DNA of 64,000 bases from Arthrobacter sp. ISL-72 (GTDB lineage: Bacteria; Actinomycetota; Actinomycetes; Actinomycetales; Micrococcaceae): positions 62,001-126,000 of the forward strand of contig NZ_JAGGPP010000009.1 in assembly GCF_018613755.1 (NCBI RefSeq), read 5' to 3'. This document shows positions 37,036 to 45,615 of the stretch, in pieces. Position 1 is the stretch's first letter; each line of letters starts with the position of its first letter. The notes under the pieces were generated by a model. The model was given only the letters and a program-made list of their open reading frames with translations, searched no databases and was not told the DNA's origin. The position numbers and the translations under genes are program-made.

Positions 37036-37066
37036 GCTGTCCGGCGGTTCAACGCCGCCGGACAGC
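37036..37066. terminator. Hairpin between convergent MarR and transglutaminase genes
   Basis: GCTGTCCGGCGG pairs with CCGCCGGACAGC around a 7-nt loop. It can serve both converging transcripts. Confidence 0.65.
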
Positions 37067-37100
37067 AGGGCTTTGGACAGCAGGATCTTCAACAGCAGGA

Positions 37101-37907
37101 TCAGGCGATGGCGACGAGCTTCGCAGGATCCTCCACGGGAAGTTCGCCGTGCACCACGGCGGTCACGCGAAGCTCGCGCAGGGACAGGCTCCCGCCCACC
37201 GTGGACAGGAACGCCGTGTCGGAGGAGTCCCGGCCGGCGGTGATCCTGAGCATGCTCTCCCGCGGCGCCAGCCCGGTGGGATCAATGACGTGCCAGGCGC
37301 CGTTGACGTAGGCCTCGGCCACGGCGTGGAAGTCCATCGGGCTGAGCCCCGGGGCGTAGACCGCAACGAGCCGGGTCGGGATGTCCTTGGAGCGCAGCAG
37401 CGCTATGGCGAGGTGCGCGAAGTCCCGGCACACGCCGCGGCGGTGCAGGAGCGTCTCCACGGCCCCGTCCGTCCCGCGCGAGGATCCGCTGACATAGCGG
37501 AGCTCGCTGAACACCCAGTTGCGGACAGCATGCAGGAGCTCTTCCCCCTGCAGGCCGCCGAATTCCGCATACGCCGTAGGGAGCAGCCGGTCGGACTCCA
37601 CATAACGGCTGGGGCGGACGTAGCGGATGAGCTCCATGCGGTTCGGCTCTTCCGGAACTGCCACTCCGGAAACGGTGGCCGTGTAGTCCACAGTGACTTC
37701 CGTGGGTTCCGCAAACTCCATGTAGTGGAAGCGTCCGCCGTGGTGGTCGGACAGTTCCGTCACGGGAACCTGGTCCGGCCCCGCGGCCACAGACAGCGTC
37801 TCATCGAAGGACGAATAGCCCGCATTCCTCGCGACGGCAACGGCCAGTGCCACTTTGGTTTCGGCTGCGGTCTTGAACACGAGCCGGGCGGCCACGCTGC
37901 GTTCCAT
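37101..37907 (-). CDS. Transglutaminase-like (cysteine protease fold) protein
   Basis: 268 residues. An N-terminal beta-rich domain (about 1-120) is followed by a transglutaminase core. That core has the catalytic Cys in HRRGVCRDFAHLAIALLRS, the His in MDFHAVAEAYVNGAWHVIDPTG, and the Asp in the same segment (VIDPTG). There is no signal peptide, so it is probably cytoplasmic. Related actinobacterial proteins are peptidases or transglutaminases of unknown substrate. It is convergent with the MarR operon and separated from the interrupted lipoprotein gene upstream by about 75 bp. Confidence 0.85.
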   Translation of the reverse strand: MERSVAARLVFKTAAETKVALAVAVARNAGYSSFDETLSVAAGPDQVPVTELSDHHGGRFHYMEFAEPTEVTVDYTATVSGVAVPEEPNRMELIRYVRPSRYVESDRLLPTAYAEFGGLQGEELLHAVRNWVFSELRYVSGSSRGTDGAVETLLHRRGVCRDFAHLAIALLRSKDIPTRLVAVYAPGLSPMDFHAVAEAYVNGAWHVIDPTGLAPRESMLRITAGRDSSDTAFLSTVGGSLSLRELRVTAVVHGELPVEDPAKLVAIA

Positions 37908-37981
37908 GTATCTCCGGGGTGTGAGGTAGCGGCAGAACAGCCCCGGTGCCGGCCGGTCGGTTTTACAGGCGGGCGGCGGGA

Positions 37982-38806
37982 CTAACTTTTGATCTTCAGA
38001 GACATTAGCATCCGCTGGACATTCGCGAATTCGGAACCCTCGTTGACGTATTTGGCAGCCTGGTCCAAGGTGTCGAAGGCCTTGGCCGGGGCCACTTTCT
38101 CATCCGTGGCGAAGGCCTTGAGCGCGGTCAGGTCGCCGAATGAAACGTCACCTTTGCCCGCGGGGCCGCGGACAACGTTCTGCAGAGCGCACGCCTTGCC
38201 GTCGCCTCCTCCCACCACGTTGGTGATGCCGTAGGAGCCAAAGAACCGGTATCCGTGGACCACGCGGAACACGACATGCGGGGCGATCAACCCCTCGCCC
38301 TCACGGTGTGGCAGGTCCAGCGGGACGCTACTGACCACGGTGTACGCCTTCCGGGCCGCTTCGGCACAGGCGGCAGCAGAAGGTGACGGCAGGCCGGTCT
38401 GCAGCGTGGCCAGGTAGTTGCCCTTGGCATCCTTGACCTCGACCTTGAGGGCCCCCGGAAGTGTCCCCTGGTCCGGTGTGATTTATTGGGCAATCCAGTC
38501 CTGCGGCAGTTCAAAGCTGACGTTCTTCGCGGAGTCCGAAAAGACCTTCCACGCCGACGCCGTTGCTCCGGCGGACGCGGATTCCGTCGCGGTTGCCGAA
38601 GGGGCCGTGCCGGTGGCCGTTGCGCCGGGGGTCGCCGCCGGCGCCGACGACGAGGTGCCCTCCGCCGTCGGACTCTCCGATGGGCTGGAGCCCGCCGTCC
38701 AGGCGGGAGCACCCTTGCCCTCACCGCTGCAGCCTGACATGACGGCGGCGGCCACCATCAACGCCGCGCCAAACCGGGTCCTGCGGGCTACTGCCTTCCC
38801 TGTCAT
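37982..38806 (-). pseudogene. Lipoprotein gene interrupted by one in-frame TAA
   Basis: Reading from the ATG at 38806, the protein has a lipoprotein signal (AAAVMSGCSG, Cys near 25), a Ser/Ala/Thr-rich linker and the start of a folded domain, SAKNVSFELPQDWIAQ. It then meets TAA at 38485-38483. The same frame continues without another stop for 166 codons. The continuation ITPDQGTLPGALKVEVKDAKG leads on to YVNEGSEFANVQRMLMSLKIKS, which ends like a complete protein (both segments shown in part). One base change explains the break. The domain resembles small secreted lipoproteins of PsbP-like type only weakly, and function is unknown. Either half alone is unlikely to work. Confidence 0.7.
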
Positions 38807-38919
38807 GAGGCAAGCGTAGCGGGGCGTCCGCCGCAGCCACTGTGTTGCTGCCCGGAGTGTTGCCGCGCCGCACATTGCCGGCGGGCGGTCCCGCCTGCAA
38901 AGAGGGCTAGGCTGGGGAC

Positions 38920-39582
38920 ATGGCGGAACAGGACTTTGACGCGGACCAGGACAGCGTGGCGAACATCTCGGCCCTGGACATTGCCGACTGGCGGATCCGT
39001 ACCTTCGCCATGTACCAGCATGTCCGGCGGATCGCCGTGGACAGTCCTGCCGAGGCCCACTCATACTGGCGCCAGGAACGGGACCGGATGTTCGGGACCC
39101 ACCCCGCCTCCGCGCTCACGGCGGAAGACAAGGCCATGTTCAGCGGTCTGCGGACCGCCGACTATGATCCCATCTACAGGTTCCACGTGCCCCTGACCAA
39201 GGAGGGCGCCGGGCGGGAAATGAACGTTGAGACCGGGACCGACGGCGTCGTCAGGTTTGTGCGCCTCGGCACCTTCGACCTTCCCGAGATGGGCCAGCTG
39301 GCCGTCTGGAAACTTCAGGGTTACGGCGGCGGCATTTTCGTGCCGTTCCGGGACGCGACGGCGGGGCAGCCCGGCGGCAGCTACGGCGCCGGACGCTACC
39401 TGCTGGACACTGTCAAGGGAGCCTTCCACGGCGTCCTGGGATCAGGGCCGGACGCCGAATTCGTCCTGGACTTCAACTTCGCCTACAACCCGTCCTGCGC
39501 CTACAACGAAGCCTGGGCCTGCCCGCTGGCGGGTCCCTCCAACAGGCTTGCTGTGGAGATCCCCGTCGGCGAACTCTACTGA
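38920..39582 (+). CDS. DUF1684 domain protein
   Basis: 220 residues, almost entirely the DUF1684 domain common in actinobacteria. It has WRQERDRMFGTHPASAL near 47-64, the beta-strand core with RFVRLGTFDLP, and the C-terminal hallmark DFNFAYNPSCAYNEAWACPLAGPSNRL with clustered Cys, Asn and Pro (shown in part). No signal peptide. Biochemical function is unknown. It is divergent from the interrupted lipoprotein gene with about 110 bp between starts, and is followed by an 11-bp tandem repeat and the DM13 gene. Confidence 0.9.
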   Translation: MAEQDFDADQDSVANISALDIADWRIRTFAMYQHVRRIAVDSPAEAHSYWRQERDRMFGTHPASALTAEDKAMFSGLRTADYDPIYRFHVPLTKEGAGREMNVETGTDGVVRFVRLGTFDLPEMGQLAVWKLQGYGGGIFVPFRDATAGQPGGSYGAGRYLLDTVKGAFHGVLGSGPDAEFVLDFNFAYNPSCAYNEAWACPLAGPSNRLAVEIPVGELY

Positions 39583-39607
39583 CGCATGCTCCGCAGATGC
39601 CCGGCGA

Positions 39608-39649
39608 TTCCCCGCCGCTTCCCCGCCGCTTCCCCGCCGCTTCCCCGCC
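39608..39649 (+). repeat. 11-bp tandem repeat, 3.8 copies
   Basis: Unit TTCCCCGCCGC repeated exactly three times and then TTCCCCGCC. It lies just after the DUF1684 stop codon. No role is apparent, and the copy number probably varies between strains. Confidence 0.85.
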
Positions 39650-39710
39650 TGAAAGGGAACCGTAAGGAATTTCCCGGGACGTTGCCCGCGACCCCGCCTA
39701 GCCTTGGACT

Positions 39711-40298
39711 ATGACGAAACCCCGACGACGCTTGGTGCTTGTCCTGATCTCGGCCGCGTTCCTCGTGGCGCTTGTCGTGGCACTGGGACTGTTCCAGCCA
39801 TGGCGGCTGTTCACGAGCAGCTCGATCGATGAACCGCTGGCGGACGGCTCTGCCGTCACAGGGCCCGCTGCTTCTGCAGGTGAAGCTTATGCAGGTGCGG
39901 CTTCGGCACAGCCTGTTCCGCCGTCGGCAGGTCCCGTCCCCTCCACAGCAGACACCCGGCCCACGGTTCTGGCCGCGGGGCAGTTCCAGTCCCAGGAACA
40001 TTCAACCAGCGGCAGCGCCAGCCTGATACAACTGCCCGACGGTGCGCACGTGATCCGGCTTGAGAACCTTGCCAGCAGCGACGGTCCCGACGTCAAGGTG
40101 TGGCTCAGCGACCGCGAAGCCGGCGGGGACTGGTACAAGTACCGTTCCGGAAAGTACCTTGACCTTGGCCCCGTGAAGGCAACACACGGCAACCAGAACT
40201 ACGCCGTCCCGCCAGGCACGGACCTCACCGGCCTCAAAACCGTGGTCCTGTGGTGCGACAGGTTCAGCGTGGCGTTCGGATCCGCAGCCCTCGGCTGA
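39711..40298 (+). CDS. DM13-domain membrane-anchored protein
   Basis: 195 residues. An N-terminal membrane anchor (about 8-27) is followed by a Ser/Ala/Pro-rich linker (about 35-90). The C-terminal DM13 domain has AGQFQSQEHSTSGSASLIQL, then VIRLENLASSDGPDVKVWLSD and the final VVLWCDRFSVAFGSA with the conserved Cys near 183 (sequences shown in part). DM13 domains are thought to take part in extracellular redox or hydroxylation reactions, which is a proposal from the literature, not shown here. It stands alone between a tandem repeat and the second FAH-family gene. Confidence 0.85.
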   Translation: MTKPRRRLVLVLISAAFLVALVVALGLFQPWRLFTSSSIDEPLADGSAVTGPAASAGEAYAGAASAQPVPPSAGPVPSTADTRPTVLAAGQFQSQEHSTSGSASLIQLPDGAHVIRLENLASSDGPDVKVWLSDREAGGDWYKYRSGKYLDLGPVKATHGNQNYAVPPGTDLTGLKTVVLWCDRFSVAFGSAALG

Positions 40299-40367
40299 GG
40301 AGCCAGCCGTGCAGGACGAGTGCCGACGAAAAACCACGCCCGCCCCTCCGCAGGGAAATAGGATGTC

Positions 40368-41201
40368 ATGATGACCGCCACCGAGACACGCCGAATTGCC
40401 CGAGTCCGTCCGCACTCCCCTGTCTCTGAGCTGGAACAGTACTTCGTGGCCAATGACGCGCCGGACTTCGGCAGCCATGCGGGCAAAGTCTGGACCATCA
40501 TCGACAGCCCCTTTCCCGGATCCCGGGCGAACGCCGCAAGCCCGCCGCGGGCCGGCTGGGAGCAAGGCTCCGCCGTCGGCGAGGACTCCTTCACGTTCCT
40601 CGCACCCAGCGTTCCTGCCAATGTCCTGGGCATGGCGCACAACAACGGCCAGGCGGGCCGGGACCTTCCTCCCCAGGCCTTCCACAAGGCGGCCACCAGC
40701 GTAGTGGGACCCGGCGACGCCATTGAACTCCCGCCGGGAGTGGGGCACGTGGACCCGGAAGCGGAACTGGCCATCGTCGTCGGGCGCAAGGCGCGCGGGT
40801 TAACGCCGGAGAACGCACGCGAGGCGGTCCTCGGCTTCACCATCGGCAACGACGTCACGGCACGGGAGCTGCAGAAGTCGGACGAGCTGTGGATCAGCGC
40901 CAAGAGCCAGGACACGTTCACGCCGGCCGGACCGTGGATCGTCACGGGTCTGGACAGTGCGGCGCTTTCCATCGGCATCGTGCACAACGGCACCGGACTC
41001 CGGGCCGCCAGCTCGGCTGACCTCGGTTGGGGAGTGGACGAAATCCTGGTCTATCTGACCTCCTTCATGACGCTTTATCCCGGTGACCTGGTCCTCACGG
41101 GATTCCCCGCCGAAAGCGCGCGGCTGCACCCCGGGGACACCGTCACCTGCCGGGTGGAAGGAATTGGTGAATTAACGAACCCGGTAAGGGAGCACGCCTG
41201 A
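40368..41201 (+). CDS. Fumarylacetoacetate hydrolase family protein (second copy, divergent)
   Basis: 277 residues. An N-terminal domain of about 80 residues is unlike that of the gene at 785-1561. The FAH catalytic core then follows: VLGMAHNNGQ, DPEAELAIVVGRKARG with the two acidic metal ligands, TIGNDVTAREL with the third, and VLTGFPAESARLHPGDTVTCRVEGIG at the end (in part). It is probably a hydratase, decarboxylase or hydrolase of a 2-oxo or beta-keto acid. Two adjacent ATGs (40368 and 40371) are possible starts. The GtrA gene follows about 35 bp later, but a functional link is not evident. Confidence 0.82.
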   Translation: MMTATETRRIARVRPHSPVSELEQYFVANDAPDFGSHAGKVWTIIDSPFPGSRANAASPPRAGWEQGSAVGEDSFTFLAPSVPANVLGMAHNNGQAGRDLPPQAFHKAATSVVGPGDAIELPPGVGHVDPEAELAIVVGRKARGLTPENAREAVLGFTIGNDVTARELQKSDELWISAKSQDTFTPAGPWIVTGLDSAALSIGIVHNGTGLRAASSADLGWGVDEILVYLTSFMTLYPGDLVLTGFPAESARLHPGDTVTCRVEGIGELTNPVREHA

Positions 41202-41236
41202 CGGGTTCCGCCGGGCTGGTGTGGCAGGCTTGGGCG

Positions 41237-41755
41237 ATGGAGTCACCTGCCGCGGCCGCCGCCAGGACCGTCCCTACCGGCGCCACGACGGTCCCTACCA
41301 AAGAGGGCTCCCGGCGCCGGCCCGCCACGAAGCATTACCGCGGCATCCTTCGGTTTCCCGCTGTCCGGCAGCTCCTGCGGTTCACAGGGGTGGGCATCGT
41401 GTGCACGGTGACATCGCTGGCCCTGTACGCCCTGCTCCGCCCCTGGCTTGGGCCCCAGCCGGCCAATGCCGCCGCCCTGATCATTACGTCGTTGATGAAC
41501 ACCGCCCTGAACCGGCGTCTGACGTTCAAGATCGCCGGGCGCGGGAAAATTGCCAAGGACCACTTCAGCGGCCTGGTTGTCATTGTGATTGCGCTGGTGC
41601 TCACGGGCGGCAGCCTCGGCGTGCTGCACTGGTTCAACCCGGACGCCGGCATGTCGAACGAGCTGCTGACCACCACGCTGTCCGGCTTCCTGGCCACTGC
41701 GGTGCGCTTTGTCCTGCTTCGCCACTGGATCTTCCGCCGCGCACGGCACCGCTGA
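41237..41755 (+). CDS. GtrA family membrane protein
   Basis: About 172 residues. A Thr/Ala/Arg-rich N-terminus (about 1-35) leads into the four-helix GtrA domain. The signature LRFTGVGIVCTVTSLALYALL opens helix 1 (in part), and NTALNRRLTFK ends helix 2. GtrA proteins are proposed to flip polyprenyl-phosphate-linked sugars across the membrane for wall or teichoic acid glycosylation. No glycosyltransferase is adjacent. The start is uncertain: the ATG at 41237 is preferred, and a GTG at 41219 is in frame. Confidence 0.85.
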   Translation: MESPAAAAARTVPTGATTVPTKEGSRRRPATKHYRGILRFPAVRQLLRFTGVGIVCTVTSLALYALLRPWLGPQPANAAALIITSLMNTALNRRLTFKIAGRGKIAKDHFSGLVVIVIALVLTGGSLGVLHWFNPDAGMSNELLTTTLSGFLATAVRFVLLRHWIFRRARHR

Positions 41756-41790
41756 CAGCTCGCACCGGACTGCGCCGGCAGTAGAAGACG

Positions 41791-42945
41791 CTAGCGGATG
41801 CCGAGGGTCAGGACACTGCCCACGGCGTTCCGGACGGCTGCGGCCGCTTCGTGCAGTTCGGCCGCCGTCACAGCGGCATCAAAGCTGAAGCGGACAGCAG
41901 TCTGGGCAACCTCGGCCGGAATGCCCATCGCGAGCAGCACCGGCGAGGCCGCATCGGACCCGGCAGCGCAGGCCGACCCGCTGGAGCACACCACGCCCTG
42001 CCGCTCCAACTCGAGTAGCACTGACTCCCCGCTGGTGCCGGGAAAGCAGAACGAAGCCACTGAGGGCAGGCGGTCGGTGGGATGTCCTGTCAGTTGTGCC
42101 CCGGGAACTCCGGCCAGGACCTCCCGGATGAACCCGTCCCGCAGCGCCGCAACGTGCACGGAGAAGCCCTGTTCAGGGCGGACCAGCCCCAGCGCGGTAG
42201 CCAATGCCACGGCACCGGCAACATTTTCCGTTCCCGAACGGCGGCCTCGTTCCTGCCCGCCGCCATGGAGCAGGGGTTCAACGCGGGTGCGGCTCCGGAC
42301 ATACAGCGCCCCGTTGCCTTTCGGCGCACCCAGCTTATGGCCGGAGATGCTCATGGCGTCCACGCCCAGCAGCTTCGTGTCCAGCGGCAGCCAGCCTGCG
42401 GCCTGGACAGCGTCCGTGTGGAACGGAATGCCGCGGTCACGGCAGAGGCCCGCAAGTTGCCGGATCGGCTGGACGGTGCCCACTTCATTGTTCGCATACA
42501 TGATGCTGACCAGGGCAGTCTCCGGGCGGAGCAAGGCCGCCAACGCCTCGGGTGTGACCTGGCCGAAGCCGTCCACCGGCACGATGTCAACGGCAAATCC
42601 GTGGAACCGTTCGAGGTACCGTGCCGATTCCTCCACGGCGGGATGTTCGACGGCGCTGATCACCACGCGGTTAAGGCCCGGATCCGCTGCCTGCCGTGCC
42701 AGCGCCATGCCCTTGACCGCGAGGTTGTCCGCCTCGGTGCCGCCGGAGGTGAAGGTGATTTCTGCCGGCCGGCAGTTGAGCGCCGCGGCGGTGGCCGCGC
42801 GGGCATTCGCGAGCGCCGTCGCCGCGGACTCACCCAGCGAGTGGTGGCTGGAGGGGTTTCCGAAGTCGCCGGTGAGGTAGGGCCACATGGCCTCGAGCAC
42901 TTCCCGGCGGACCGGTGTGGTGGCTGCAGCGTCCAGGAAAATCAT
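41791..42945 (-). CDS. Cysteine desulfurase of the NAD operon
   Basis: PLP-dependent desulfurase of the IscS/NifS group, 384 residues. The PLP lysine is in SISGHKLGAPKG near 203. The substrate-persulfide Cys is in VVCSSGSACAAGS, the loop shape of class II/IscS-like enzymes. FHTDAVQAAGWLP supplies the PLP aspartate. It is the last gene of the nad operon, 7 bp after nadC. Its natural role here is to supply sulfur for the oxygen-labile [4Fe-4S] cluster of quinolinate synthase. That partnership is known for nad-linked desulfurases and inferred here. Confidence 0.93.
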   Translation of the reverse strand: MIFLDAAATTPVRREVLEAMWPYLTGDFGNPSSHHSLGESAATALANARAATAAALNCRPAEITFTSGGTEADNLAVKGMALARQAADPGLNRVVISAVEHPAVEESARYLERFHGFAVDIVPVDGFGQVTPEALAALLRPETALVSIMYANNEVGTVQPIRQLAGLCRDRGIPFHTDAVQAAGWLPLDTKLLGVDAMSISGHKLGAPKGNGALYVRSRTRVEPLLHGGGQERGRRSGTENVAGAVALATALGLVRPEQGFSVHVAALRDGFIREVLAGVPGAQLTGHPTDRLPSVASFCFPGTSGESVLLELERQGVVCSSGSACAAGSDAASPVLLAMGIPAEVAQTAVRFSFDAAVTAAELHEAAAAVRNAVGSVLTLGIR

Positions 42946-42952
42946 GGCTGCC

Positions 42953-43882
42953 TCAGCCCACCGTCAGTTCAACGTCCAGCAGTTCAATGTCGAGGCCCAG
43001 GTCGAGGGCGATGACGCTGTGCGTGAGGCCCCCAATGGAAATGACGTCCACTCCGGCGGCGGCGATCGCGGCCACCGTCTGGAGGTTGACGTTGCCGCTT
43101 GCTTCCACCCGCGCGCGGCCGTCCACCAGGGCCACGCCGGCTGCCAGTTCCTCTGGCGTGAAGTTGTCCAGCATGATGGTGTCGACACCCGCAGCGAGGA
43201 CCGGCTCCACCTGGTCCATCCGGTCCACTTCAACCTCGAAGTGGGTGGTGTGGCCCAGCTGGGCCCGGGCCGATTTCAGCACTGCGGTGAGTTTCGCCGG
43301 ATCGCCGCCGGTGATGACCGCGAGGTGGTTGTCCTTGGCCAGCACGGCGTCAGACAGGCTGAAGCGGTGGTTGGCGCCGCCGCCGCAGCGCACTGCGTAG
43401 CGCTCCAGAACGCGCAGCCCCGGCGTCGTCTTCCGGGTATCGGTGATCCTGGCTTTGGTGCCCTGGACCAGGTCCACGAACTCGGCCGTCTTTGTGGCGA
43501 TCGCGCTCATCCGCTGGACCAGGTTCAGCGCCACCCGCTCCGCCAGCAGCACCGCCCGGGCGTTGCCCGTGACGCGCGCCAGATGCGTCCCCGCGCTGAA
43601 CCTTTCGCCGTCCGCCACGAGCAATTCGATGACGGCGTCCGGGTCGGTGAGCTTCATGGCGGCCGCGAAGACGGCTCCCCCGCTGAGGACGCCGGAAACA
43701 CGGGCGTTCAGCACGGCCGTCGCGCGTGCGTCCGCCGGGATGAGCACCTGCGAGGTGATGTCGCCGTAGGGGGCGTCCTCGGCGAGCGCAGCGCGCAGCA
43801 CAGCCTGCACCGCGGCCTCGGGAAGGCTGCCGGTGAGCTCAGCGCCCGTCAGGGCCGGCGTTTGCTGGACGGTGGTGGTCAT
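42953..43882 (-). CDS. nadC: Nicotinate-nucleotide diphosphorylase (carboxylating)
   Basis: Quinolinate phosphoribosyltransferase: quinolinate plus PRPP gives nicotinate mononucleotide, CO2 and PPi. Length is 309 residues. Family marks are TARVLNARVSGVLSGG-like start strands, NLVQRMSAIATKT, ITDTRKTTPGLRVLERYAVRCGGGANHR with the basic substrate-binding residues (in part), and VEVDRMDQ plus ASGNVNLQTV near the end. The ATG overlaps the stop of nadB (ATGA), so translation is coupled. Confidence 0.95.
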   Translation of the reverse strand: MTTTVQQTPALTGAELTGSLPEAAVQAVLRAALAEDAPYGDITSQVLIPADARATAVLNARVSGVLSGGAVFAAAMKLTDPDAVIELLVADGERFSAGTHLARVTGNARAVLLAERVALNLVQRMSAIATKTAEFVDLVQGTKARITDTRKTTPGLRVLERYAVRCGGGANHRFSLSDAVLAKDNHLAVITGGDPAKLTAVLKSARAQLGHTTHFEVEVDRMDQVEPVLAAGVDTIMLDNFTPEELAAGVALVDGRARVEASGNVNLQTVAAIAAAGVDVISIGGLTHSVIALDLGLDIELLDVELTVG

Positions 43883-45615
43883 GAGGAAATCCTTTGCATG
43901 GAATGGGTGGGGGCCGGCGCGTGGTCCGCATCGGCACGGTAGTGGGCGCCCACGGAGACCGTCCGCTGACGGGCAGCGGCCACAAGCAACCGCGCAGCCA
44001 GCAACAAATTGCGGTCCTCGAACTCCCGCGGATCGGTCACGCCTACAAAGCTTTCAGGACGGATGACGGCGGCCCAGGCGGCAAGCGTGGCCGCCGCCTC
44101 CTGCAGCTGCTCCCCGCTGCGCAAAACCCCGGCGTGAGCAGTCATCAACCGCCGCAAGGCGTCACGGGAAAACGGCTCGAGGCCAGGAACAGACTCAGCA
44201 ACTTCCTCGGCCACCGCCGATGAAGCACACTCCCCCCGGTCAAGGTCGCGGGACAGCGCTGCGGAAGCGTGCGTAAAAGAGAGGCCGCCAGCGGCCGAAC
44301 TAGCACGCGGAGCAGTGGTGTCCCGCGACTCCGGATCAGCAAGGAACGCCTCAACGGCGCGGCGGCCGAAAACCAACCCTTCGAGCAGCGAGTTGCTGGC
44401 GAGCCTGTTGGCGCCCTGGGCGCCGGTGCAGGCGACCTCCCCTGCGGCGTAGAGGCCGGGGACGGAAGTGCGGCCGTGCAGGTCGGTGGACACCCCGCCC
44501 ATCCAGTAGTGCGCTGCCGGTGATACCGGGAGCGGTTCGGCAGTCCAGTCGTAGCCGGCGGCCCTTGTGGCGGCGTTGATGGTGGGGAAGCGACGGGCCA
44601 GGAAACCGGAGCCGCGGGCGGCCTCTATCCCGCGGGCGTCCAGGAACACCGGGCTGTCCGCAGGGGCCCCGGTCCGGGCCAGGTGCAGCGCAATGCTGCG
44701 GGAGACGACGTCGCGCGGCGCCAGTTCGGCGTCGTGGTGGTAATCCGGCATAAAGCGGTGGCCGTCGGCATCCAGCAGCACCGCGCCTTCGCCGCGGACG
44801 GCTTCGGACACCAGCAGCGGCGGCGGTCCGCCTGCGGTCTCCTGCATCGCCATGGTGGTCGGGTGGAACTGGAAGAATTCGAGGTCGGCCACCGCGGCGC
44901 CGGCCCGCCAGGCGATTGCCAGGCCGTCCGCAGTGGCGACGGCGGGGTTGCTGGTGCGCGCGAAAACCTGGCCGGCGCCGCCGGTGGCGAGCAGCACACC
45001 CTCGGCCGGCAGGCTCGTCAGTTCACCGTTCTGCAGGTACTCCACGCCGCTGACGCTGCCCTCCGCCGTCGTCAGCCCGGTGACGAAAGCGCCTGTTTCG
45101 AGGCGCAGCCTGCCGCACACCGCCCTCTCCAGGACGGCCGCGATCAGTCCGCGGGCGATGCGCGCGCCGGTGGCGTCGCCGCCGGCGTGCAGGATTCGCG
45201 GCGCCGAATGGGCGGCCTCCAGGCCCAGGGCCGTGCCTCCCTGCGCGTCGGCATCGAAGATCACGCCGAACCGCCGCAGCCCCGCGATGTCCTGCACGGC
45301 TTCCGTGCACAGGATCCGCACGGCATCCGCGTTGTTTAGTCCGGCACCGGCCGCCAGCGTGTCGGCGATGTGGGCTTCGACGGAGTCACCGGGGGCGGCT
45401 TCGCCGGGTTCCAGCACGGCGGACACACCCCCCTGGGCGTAGAAGGTGTTGCTGTGTTCCAGCTGCCCCTTGCTCAGGAGCACCACCTCCGCCGCGGAGC
45501 TTCCCTCAGCGTCGGCTGCCAGAAGCGCAGCGTAGAGTCCCGCGATCCCGCTTCCCACCACCACCAGGCGGCGGGAAGGCCGGACGCTGTTGCGGGCCGC
45601 CCCGGGCCTGGTCAC
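43879..45615 (-). CDS. nadB: L-aspartate oxidase
   Basis: FAD enzyme that converts L-aspartate to iminoaspartate, the first step of de novo NAD synthesis. Length is 578 residues. The FAD motif VVVGSGIAGLYAALLA is near 18-33. Other marks are HSNTFYAQGGVSAVL, then FHPTTMAM and the Arg-rich active-site loop RGEGAVLLDADGHRFM. AGEVACTGAQGANRLASNSLLEG is the succinate dehydrogenase/aspartate oxidase signature (in part). The start is a GTG overlapping the nadA stop (GTGA). The C-terminal helical domain is complete. Confidence 0.95.
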   Translation of the reverse strand: MTRPGAARNSVRPSRRLVVVGSGIAGLYAALLAADAEGSSAAEVVLLSKGQLEHSNTFYAQGGVSAVLEPGEAAPGDSVEAHIADTLAAGAGLNNADAVRILCTEAVQDIAGLRRFGVIFDADAQGGTALGLEAAHSAPRILHAGGDATGARIARGLIAAVLERAVCGRLRLETGAFVTGLTTAEGSVSGVEYLQNGELTSLPAEGVLLATGGAGQVFARTSNPAVATADGLAIAWRAGAAVADLEFFQFHPTTMAMQETAGGPPPLLVSEAVRGEGAVLLDADGHRFMPDYHHDAELAPRDVVSRSIALHLARTGAPADSPVFLDARGIEAARGSGFLARRFPTINAATRAAGYDWTAEPLPVSPAAHYWMGGVSTDLHGRTSVPGLYAAGEVACTGAQGANRLASNSLLEGLVFGRRAVEAFLADPESRDTTAPRASSAAGGLSFTHASAALSRDLDRGECASSAVAEEVAESVPGLEPFSRDALRRLMTAHAGVLRSGEQLQEAAATLAAWAAVIRPESFVGVTDPREFEDRNLLLAARLLVAAARQRTVSVGAHYRADADHAPAPTHSMQRISS

